Shown: positions 1 through 5,273 of the stretch, in pieces
Position numbering within the stretch: position 1 is the stretch's first letter
Layout: every line of letters starts with the position of its first letter
Position numbers and translations under genes: made by a program
Notes under the pieces: model-generated
The model's input: only the letters and a program-made list of their open reading frames with translations
The model's database searches: none
What the model was told of the DNA's origin: nothing
Source: Pseudobutyrivibrio sp.
GTDB lineage: Bacteria > Bacillota > Clostridia > Lachnospirales > Lachnospiraceae
Direction: 5' to 3'
DNA: 10,182 nt
Assembly: GCA_017557715.1 (NCBI GenBank)
Contig: JAFYYE010000018.1
Location: 1 to 10,182 of the forward strand

Positions 1-163
1 TGTGTCCCAAAGAGCATCATCAGTTATGCATGCAGATCAGATTTTGGTACTTGATGATGGAAAATGTGTGGGACTTGGAACACATGAAAAGCTCCTTGAA
101 AGTTGCGAAACATATCAGGAAATTTATTATTGCCAGTTCCCTAGAGAGGAGGCAATATCATGA
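1..163 (+). CDS. ABC exporter half-transporter, C-terminal end only (partial)
   Basis: The frame starting at base 2 is open for 53 codons to a TGA at 161-163 and runs in from the left edge. What remains is the end of a nucleotide-binding domain: VSQRASSVMHADQILVLDDG followed by GTHEKLLES, the usual D-loop-distal tail of an exporter-type ABC ATPase. The residue before the conserved Arg (S-Q-R) sits where most ABC ATPases have the switch-loop His (A-H-R). Gln here is known from the degenerate subunit of heterodimeric exporters such as TM287/288. The stop overlaps the start of the next half-transporter (ATGA, 160-163), so the two are translationally coupled and very likely form one heterodimeric exporter. 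Substrate unknown; drug or peptide export is only a family-level guess. Confidence 0.85.
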   Translation, partial: VSQRASSVMHADQILVLDDGKCVGLGTHEKLLESCETYQEIYYCQFPREEAIS

Positions 164-1896
164 AAAACAAGACACAATCAAAGATATTAAATCGTGTTTT
201 AATAGAACTAAAATCATACTCTGTACAGATTTTTATTTCTATTTTATGTGCTTTAGCGACAGTATATCTCACTTTAAAAGTACCTATTCTCGCAGGACGA
301 GCTGTGGATTGCATCGTAGGGGTAGGTGAGATTGATTATGACAGATTAATTTCCATATTAAGAGAATTATCTATTACAGTAGCAGCTACATTCTTCTCTC
401 AGTGGATTATGAACAGGGTAAATAATCGAATTACCTATAATATTACAAAGAGCCTGAGAGACAGAGCCTTTAATAAACTTCAGCATATGAGACTAGCTGA
501 AATAGACAGTCATCCCCACGGAGATTTTGTCAGTCGTATTGTTTCAGATGCAGATACGTTTTCAGATGGTTTGTTAATGGGATTTACACAGCTCTTCACT
601 GGAGTACTTACAATACTTGGAACCATCTATTTCATGGTAATTATCTCTTGGAAGATTGCAATCATAGTCATTGTTGCTACACCATTCTCACTGCTTCTAG
701 CCAAGTTTATCTCTGAAAGAACTTATAAATTTTTCGGAGATCAAGCAAAGCTTCGTGGAGAAGAAACTTCTTATATAGAAGAGATGATTATCAATAAAAA
801 TATTGTTAGAAATATGTACTACGAGAACGAGGCGCTGGGAAGATTTGAAGAGATGAATTCAAAGCTGGCAGACGCATCCATGAATGCAACTTTCTATTCA
901 TCAACAGTTAACCCAAGCACACGACTTGTTAACAACCTTATTTATGCGGCAGTTGGAGTATTTGGTGCATTGATGGCTATAAATGGTGGAATCACAGTTG
1001 GTGGACTTACATCTTTCTTATCTTATGCAAGCACTTACGGAAAGCCATTTAATGAAATCTCTGGCGTTGTCACGGAATTCCAAAATGCTCTGGCATGTGC
1101 AGCTCGTCTTTTTGAGATGATTGATGCTGAGGTGGAGGATAACAATGGTACTGCTGTTATCGACAGCGCCAAGGGACAGATTGAATTTAAGGATGTTAGC
1201 TTTTCATATGATAAGAATAAGAAGCTTATTGAGCACCTGAATCTCAAGGTGGAGCCTGGAAAGAGAGTGGCCATTGTGGGTCCAACTGGAGCAGGAAAAA
1301 GTACAATCATCAATCTTCTTATGAGATTTTATGATATTGATGCTGGCCAGATTCTGATTGATGGCGTGGATATCAGGGATATAGATATTGATAATCTTAG
1401 AAGAAACTTTGGAATGGTACTTCAGGAGACTTGGCTGAAAGAGGCCAGTATCAAGGATAATCTGAAGATGGCCAGTCCAAATGCTACGGATGAAGAGATT
1501 ATCGAGGCTGCTAAGGCGACACACGCCCACAGCTTTATAAAGAGGATGCCTTATGGATATGACACAATCCTTTCTTCAACAAATGGCTCTCTGTCTCAGG
1601 GACAGATGCAGTTGCTTTGTATCACAAGGGTTATGCTTAATATCCCTCCAATGCTTATTTTGGATGAGGCTACATCTTCAATTGATACAAGAACAGAACA
1701 GAAGATACAATCGGCATTTAATAAAATGATGAAAGGCCGAACAACATTTGTTGTAGCCCACAGACTTTCTACAATTAGAGAGGCAGATGTGATTTTGTTC
1801 GTCAAAGATGGCAAGATTGTTGAGCAAGGTAATCACACAGAATTGTTGCAGAAAGACGGCTTTTATGCTAAATTATATCGGAGTCAAATCGCATAG
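160..1896 (+). CDS. ABC exporter half-transporter (fused membrane and ATPase domains)
   Basis: A 578-aa type IV ABC exporter subunit. The N-terminal membrane domain carries hydrophobic segments near residues 20-45, 65-87, 136-182 (two) and 255-295 (two). The ATPase domain starts near 340 and contains Walker A GPTGAGKST (374-382), Q-loop Gln422, signature LSQGQ (478-482), Walker B ending LILDE with catalytic Glu503, and switch His534 in VVAHR. This subunit thus has the catalytic Glu and His that at least in part are missing from the upstream partner, while its own signature reads LSQGQ rather than LSGGQ. That asymmetry is typical of heterodimeric exporters. The start at 160 is supported by AGGAGG at 147-152, seven bases upstream, and by the ATGA overlap. 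Substrate cannot be told from sequence. No terminator is visible before murA. Confidence 0.93.
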   Translation: MKNKTQSKILNRVLIELKSYSVQIFISILCALATVYLTLKVPILAGRAVDCIVGVGEIDYDRLISILRELSITVAATFFSQWIMNRVNNRITYNITKSLRDRAFNKLQHMRLAEIDSHPHGDFVSRIVSDADTFSDGLLMGFTQLFTGVLTILGTIYFMVIISWKIAIIVIVATPFSLLLAKFISERTYKFFGDQAKLRGEETSYIEEMIINKNIVRNMYYENEALGRFEEMNSKLADASMNATFYSSTVNPSTRLVNNLIYAAVGVFGALMAINGGITVGGLTSFLSYASTYGKPFNEISGVVTEFQNALACAARLFEMIDAEVEDNNGTAVIDSAKGQIEFKDVSFSYDKNKKLIEHLNLKVEPGKRVAIVGPTGAGKSTIINLLMRFYDIDAGQILIDGVDIRDIDIDNLRRNFGMVLQETWLKEASIKDNLKMASPNATDEEIIEAAKATHAHSFIKRMPYGYDTILSSTNGSLSQGQMQLLCITRVMLNIPPMLILDEATSSIDTRTEQKIQSAFNKMMKGRTTFVVAHRLSTIREADVILFVKDGKIVEQGNHTELLQKDGFYAKLYRSQIA

Positions 1897-1954
1897 GGAT
1901 AACTATGCCCATTTTTGGCTTTCGGGATTTTTAGAGAGAATTGTAGGAGACAAT

Positions 1955-3250
1955 ATGGAACAGTATGTGATTAAAGGCGGCACTCCACTATCCGGTGAAG
2001 TGGAAATCAGTGGCGCTAAGAATGCGGCACTGGGTATTTTAGCAGGTGCCATCATGACAGACGAAACTGTTACAATTGAGAATCTGCCAAACGTCAAAGA
2101 TATAAATGTACTTATTGGAGCCCTCGAAGATATTGGAGCTTCGATTACTCGCGTAGATGAGCACACAGTTAAGATTAATGGTTCTAGTATATCGAGACTG
2201 TCAGTAGATTACGAATATATTAAAAAGATTCGTGCTTCATATTATTTGATGGGAGCACTTTTAGGAAAGTATAAGAATGCAGAGGTTGCACTTCCAGGCG
2301 GATGCCTTATTGGTGCACGTCCTATCGATTTACACGTTAAGGGTCTTAAGGCTCTTGGTGCAAATGTAGATGTATCCTATGGTCTTTGGTCAGCACGTGC
2401 GGACAAGCTTGTTGGTAGCCACATTTATCTTGATAAAGTATCCGTTGGTGCAACTATCAATATTATGCTTGCAGCTGTTCTTGCAGAGGGCAAGACTACT
2501 ATCGAGAATGCTGCTAAGGAGCCACACGTTGTAGACGTTGCTTCATTCCTTAACAGTATGGGTGCAAACATTCGTGGAGCTGGTACAGATGTTATTCGTA
2601 TCGTTGGTGTTCCTGCACTTCACGGCACAACTTATGCAGTTATTCCAGATCAGATTGAAGCTGGTACATATATGTGTGCGGCAGCAGCTACACACGGTGA
2701 TGTTCTTATCAAGAACGTTATTCCAAAGCACTTAGAGGCTACTTCAGCTAAGCTTATCGAGGCTGGATGTATTGTAGAGGAATATGATGATGCAGTTCGT
2801 GTTATTGGAAAGGGCAGAAAGCTCACAAAGACTCACGTAACTACTCTTCCTTATCCAGGTTTTCCTACAGATATGCAGCCTGAGTTTACAGCAGTGCTTG
2901 GTATCGCTGATGGAACAAGTACAGTTACAGAATCTATTTTTGAGAATCGTTTCAAGTACGTAGATGAGCTTGCTCGTATGGGAGCAAATATAAAAGTAGA
3001 AAGCACAGTAGCTATTGTTACAGGTGTTGAGAGATATACAGGAGCACAGGTTTCTGCTCCAGATCTTCGTGCAGGTGCAGCACTTATTATTGCTGGTCTT
3101 GCAGCTGATGGCATCACAGTTATCGATGATATCAAGTATATCCAGCGTGGATATGAGGATATCGTTGGCAAGTTTAGTAAGCTTGGTGCAGTTATGGAAG
3201 AAGTTGATTCTGAGAGAGATTTACAAAAATTTAAGTTGAAGGTTTCATAA
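1955..3250 (+). CDS. murA: UDP-N-acetylglucosamine 1-carboxyvinyltransferase (MurA)
   Basis: MurA transfers enolpyruvate from PEP to UDP-GlcNAc, the first committed step of peptidoglycan synthesis, in the cytoplasm. The 431-aa length is normal. Landmarks: Lys22-Asn23 in SGAKNAALG, Arg93, catalytic Cys117 in LPGGCLIGARPIDLH, Asp306 in GFPTDMQPE, and Arg398 in QRGYE near the end. The Cys is present rather than Asp, so the enzyme should be of the fosfomycin-sensitive type (family knowledge). I chose ATG 1955 because AGGAG lies at 1945-1949 and because the first residues MEQYVIKGG match the family start; the frame is open upstream to 1808 but that extension lies inside the ABC gene. Arginine is mostly CGT here, whereas the preceding gene mostly uses AGA, which fits high expression. 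Clostridia often carry two MurA paralogues; I cannot say which this is. The small zinc-ribbon gene follows after one base. Confidence 0.97.
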   Translation: MEQYVIKGGTPLSGEVEISGAKNAALGILAGAIMTDETVTIENLPNVKDINVLIGALEDIGASITRVDEHTVKINGSSISRLSVDYEYIKKIRASYYLMGALLGKYKNAEVALPGGCLIGARPIDLHVKGLKALGANVDVSYGLWSARADKLVGSHIYLDKVSVGATINIMLAAVLAEGKTTIENAAKEPHVVDVASFLNSMGANIRGAGTDVIRIVGVPALHGTTYAVIPDQIEAGTYMCAAAATHGDVLIKNVIPKHLEATSAKLIEAGCIVEEYDDAVRVIGKGRKLTKTHVTTLPYPGFPTDMQPEFTAVLGIADGTSTVTESIFENRFKYVDELARMGANIKVESTVAIVTGVERYTGAQVSAPDLRAGAALIIAGLAADGITVIDDIKYIQRGYEDIVGKFSKLGAVMEEVDSERDLQKFKLKVS

Positions 3251-3251
3251 G

Positions 3252-3473
3252 ATGGATTTTACAGAAAAGTTTGAATTACATGAGTGTCCTATCTGCGGAG
3301 GGGCCGGTCTCATGGAAGAAGAGGATCACGGTTATTATGTAGCATGTCTTGATTGCGGAAGCTACACGGGTACCGTGGGATACAAAACTGAAGAAGGCCG
3401 TGAACAGGCAGCTGAGAAGTCGGCAATGCTTTGGAACACAGGCAAAGTAATAAACAGTGCACCAGGAGAGTAA
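3252..3473 (+). CDS. Small zinc-ribbon protein, Lar (restriction alleviation)-like
   Basis: A 73-aa protein with two CxxC knuckles, CPICGG (Cys12, Cys15) and CLDCG (Cys32, Cys35), which should bind one zinc ion. They are followed about 18 residues later by an Ala/Ser-rich helix ending in W-N (AMLWN, Trp61-Asn62). The order CPxCG, YYVxC, CxxCG, acidic stretch, then A-x-x-W-N is the pattern of the Lar family (Pfam Lar_restr_allev), small proteins common in phages and also scattered in bacterial chromosomes. Only E. coli Rac-prophage Lar has a known role, modulating EcoKI restriction and modification; that role should not be assumed here. The ATG is one base after the murA stop, with GAAGG at 3238-3242 inside murA, so translation is probably coupled. 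Its last four codons and stop form part of the terminator hairpin. No phage genes surround it. Confidence 0.75.
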   Translation: MDFTEKFELHECPICGGAGLMEEEDHGYYVACLDCGSYTGTVGYKTEEGREQAAEKSAMLWNTGKVINSAPGE

Positions 3474-3489
3474 TCTCCTGGTTTTTTTT
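3461..3489 (+). terminator. Rho-independent terminator of the murA unit
   Basis: ACCAGGAGA (3461-3469) pairs perfectly with TCTCCTGGT (3474-3482) around a four-base loop GTAA, followed by a T-run to 3489. The upstream arm is coding sequence of the small zinc-ribbon gene and its TAA stop sits in the loop. Confidence 0.92.
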
Positions 3490-3561
3490 AGAAATTTTAC
3501 AAATTACAATGTTGTGGTGATTTTAAAGACTCAATGAAACTTCTATGAATTTTCTGTCAAT

Positions 3562-3593
3562 TTTACATTTTCTGAGAAAAAAGTTGATATACT
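3562..3593 (+). promoter_or_regulatory. Candidate extended -10 promoter for the chemoreceptor gene
   Basis: TGATATACT at 3585-3593 is an extended -10 element (TG, one base, TATACT, five of six matches to TATAAT). The best -35-like hexamer, TTTACA at 3562-3567, is 20 bases away, too far for a standard spacer, so the promoter would depend on the extended -10. The predicted transcript start is near 3600. No FliA-type (flagellar sigma) promoter could be matched confidently. Confidence 0.45.
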
Positions 3594-3604
3594 TATTCTA
3601 CTAG

Positions 3605-3662
3605 CATAGGGCAAGAATCTTTTATAACTAACTTATTTAGAGGACATAAGTAAAAGCCCATG
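3605..3662 (+). promoter_or_regulatory. Possible structured 5' leader of the chemoreceptor mRNA
   Basis: CAT-GGGC (3605-3612, with A3608 bulged) can pair with GCCCATG (3656-3662), closing a domain that contains a second hairpin, ACTTAT (3631-3636) with ATAAGT (3646-3651) and a nine-base loop. The domain begins a few bases after the predicted transcript start and ends about 20 bases before the ribosome binding site. I could not match it to a known riboswitch class; the conserved cyclic-di-GMP-I and -II sequence elements, as far as I remember them, are absent. The stems are short and AT-rich, so chance pairing is possible. Confidence 0.3.
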
Positions 3663-3699
3663 AGACCAAATGTGTAGTGTAAGGTGGAGGCCAAAAAAT

Positions 3700-5196
3700 A
3701 TGCCAGAGAATAACAGAGAAGATAACATGGATGTAAAAACCAGACAGATGCTTGAGAAGAATAAATTAGCGAGGTATTGTGGGACAATCACTTGTATTGC
3801 GCTGATTTTTGTTACAGTAAGGTCGATAGTGCTTGATGGATTAAACGCTTTAGATATTATCAGATTGGCTGTAGCATTTTTAGATATGATTTTGTTCCAG
3901 GTGACCTACAAGTCATTCGGAGAGAAATACAAATATAAATACGTTATTACTCTTTCGATGGTTGCATTGTTTTTGCTCAATATCTATTATCCTGCCGACA
4001 CAAACATGTACATATTCATGTATACGATTATATTAATCGTAATGATATATGGCGAAGCAGGAACAGTACGAATTGGATGCTTTATAGCTAATTTCTGCTT
4101 GATAACATCTGGCATTATAGAGATTAGAAGAGGTAATATATCTGGTAGAGATTTAGTTACAGAGTTAGTATTCTCTATTATCGCATGTACTATATCTGTT
4201 ATTGTTTGTAAGCAGCAACGCCGTCAGACCACAGAGGTTCTTGATACAATCAAGGAAAATGCTGCAGAGATTAAAGAAACATCTGATACAATCGTTGAAT
4301 TGGCAGAGAAGTTGAATCAGAAGTTTGTTGAGGCAAACGAGGTTTCTGATAAGCTGAATGAATCTATGGATGCCACAAATTCATCTGTTAATGAGATTGT
4401 TGAAGGCACAAAGAACACTGCTGAGGCTATCGAAAATCAGACTAATAAAACTGCAGTTATTCAGGAAAGCATTCATTCTGTTGAGCAGGAAGCAAATAAT
4501 ATTGATGATGTATCAAGCCGCGTGGAAGAATCAGTAAACGAAGGTGTTGATCTCATTAATCAGTTGAAGAAGCAGGCCGAAGAGGTTGCCAAGATTAACC
4601 TTGAGACTGCATCAACAACACAGGCATTAAATACAAGTATTCAGGATGTACAGGCAATCACCGAGACCATCCTTGGTATTTCAAGTCAGACAAATCTTCT
4701 TGCTCTTAATGCATCTATCGAGGCTGCAAGAGCTGGTGAAGCCGGTAAGGGATTTGCAGTAGTAGCAGATGAGATTCGAGCTCTTTCAGAAAGCACAAGA
4801 GAGGCTACAGAAGAGATTTCAAGAATCATTGAAAGACTTACAAGTGATGCGCGTTCAGCATCAGCGGCCATGTCAAAGTCAGCTGAGTATGCACAGAAGC
4901 AGAACGAGCTTATCGCGGAAACAGGTGCCAAGCTTGATGCCATCAAGGAAGGCTCAGATGATTTGAGAGAGGGCGTCGTTCAGGTTAAAGGTTCTGTAGA
5001 TGAGGTAGTTAGCGCCAATACACAGATTATGGATAATATCACGAATCTTTCTGCTACATCGGAAGAGGTTGCAGCAGCGGCTGATACTGTAGGTGCTGTA
5101 AGTGATGATGCCATGGAAGCCCTTCGAAACATGAATGAGACACTTGATGTAATTAATAAAATTGCTAAAGAAATGGAAGAGATGGCACTTAAATAG
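3700..5196 (+). CDS. Methyl-accepting chemotaxis protein with six-helix membrane sensor region
   Basis: A 498-aa chemoreceptor. Residues 1-25 are cytoplasmic and charged. About six hydrophobic helices follow (roughly 27-47, 49-69, 79-97, 102-118, 122-141, 152-171) with only short loops, so there is no periplasmic ligand-binding domain and no clear HAMP domain. From about 175 to the end the protein is a long helical coiled coil whose hairpin tip carries the family signature QTNLLALNASIEAARAGE and GKGFAVVADEIR (330-360), which contacts CheA and CheW. Each arm is about 155-165 residues, in the range of the long (44-heptad) Firmicutes class. There is no C-terminal CheR/CheB pentapeptide. I chose ATG 3700 because GGAGG lies at 3686-3690, nine bases upstream; the in-frame ATG at 3670 precedes that site, and ATG 3727 lacks one. 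The ligand is unknown; a membrane-level stimulus such as proton motive force, a lipophilic compound or a partner membrane protein is inference. Confidence 0.93.
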   Translation: MPENNREDNMDVKTRQMLEKNKLARYCGTITCIALIFVTVRSIVLDGLNALDIIRLAVAFLDMILFQVTYKSFGEKYKYKYVITLSMVALFLLNIYYPADTNMYIFMYTIILIVMIYGEAGTVRIGCFIANFCLITSGIIEIRRGNISGRDLVTELVFSIIACTISVIVCKQQRRQTTEVLDTIKENAAEIKETSDTIVELAEKLNQKFVEANEVSDKLNESMDATNSSVNEIVEGTKNTAEAIENQTNKTAVIQESIHSVEQEANNIDDVSSRVEESVNEGVDLINQLKKQAEEVAKINLETASTTQALNTSIQDVQAITETILGISSQTNLLALNASIEAARAGEAGKGFAVVADEIRALSESTREATEEISRIIERLTSDARSASAAMSKSAEYAQKQNELIAETGAKLDAIKEGSDDLREGVVQVKGSVDEVVSANTQIMDNITNLSATSEEVAAAADTVGAVSDDAMEALRNMNETLDVINKIAKEMEEMALK

Positions 5197-5210
5197 AAAA
5201 TGTGTATAAT
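5182..5210 (+). promoter_or_regulatory. Candidate promoter for the clostripain-like gene, overlapping the chemoreceptor stop
   Basis: A perfect TATAAT lies at 5205-5210, with ATGGCA (four of six matches to TTGACA) at 5182-5187 and a 17-base spacer. The predicted start near 5217 lies just before the hairpin at 5224-5249. The region between that hairpin and the ATG at 5274 is too short for another promoter. Confidence 0.45.
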
Positions 5211-5223
5211 GGAAAATAGTAGC

Positions 5224-5253
5224 GGAGGTGTAGCAAAAGCTACACCTCCTTTT
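5224..5253 (+). terminator. Strong hairpin: chemoreceptor terminator, possibly also 5' leader hairpin
   Basis: GGAGGTGTAGC (5224-5234) pairs perfectly over 11 bases with GCTACACCTCC (5239-5249) around an AAAA loop, followed by TTTT then GTCT. It looks like a Rho-independent terminator for the chemoreceptor gene, though the T-run is short. It also lies between the candidate promoter at 5182-5210 and the next gene. Confidence 0.85.
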
Positions 5254-5273
5254 GTCTGGGAGGAAACACGGGA

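Larger units (their letters stand above)
3490..3699 (+). other. Intergenic region with promoter and leader of the chemoreceptor gene
   Basis: About 210 bases without a credible gene. The first half (3490-3580) is plain AT-rich sequence in which I see nothing specific. The second half holds an extended -10 promoter candidate (3585-3593) and a roughly 100-base leader with a possible long-range stem and inner hairpin. Short reading frames on either strand here lack a ribosome binding site. Confidence 0.5.

Noticed and set aside
30..329. 99-codon frame across the junction of the two ABC genes
   Set aside because: It is out of frame with two well-supported ABC subunits and shows no domain.
1808..1954. 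In-frame upstream extension of murA
   Set aside because: It overlaps the end of the ABC exporter gene, has no ribosome binding site, and MurA proteins start at the residues encoded from 1955.
1897..1954. Terminator or promoter between the ABC gene and murA
   Set aside because: Only short GCC/GGC and CCC/GGG pairings near T-runs exist and no spaced -35/-10 pair was found, so neither is supported.
3605..3692. Cyclic-di-GMP-I riboswitch in front of the chemoreceptor
   Set aside because: The GGGCAAG and AAAAGCCC segments recall its outline, but the GACGCAAAGCC-like core and the second helix with its tetraloop receptor are not present.
3670..3699. Upstream ATG for the chemoreceptor gene
   Set aside because: It lies before the GGTGGAGG ribosome binding site, which is correctly spaced for ATG 3700.
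3593..3787. Minus-strand frame of 64 codons in the chemoreceptor leader
   Set aside because: It has no ribosome binding site or recognisable motif and overlaps the promoter, leader and start of the chemoreceptor gene.
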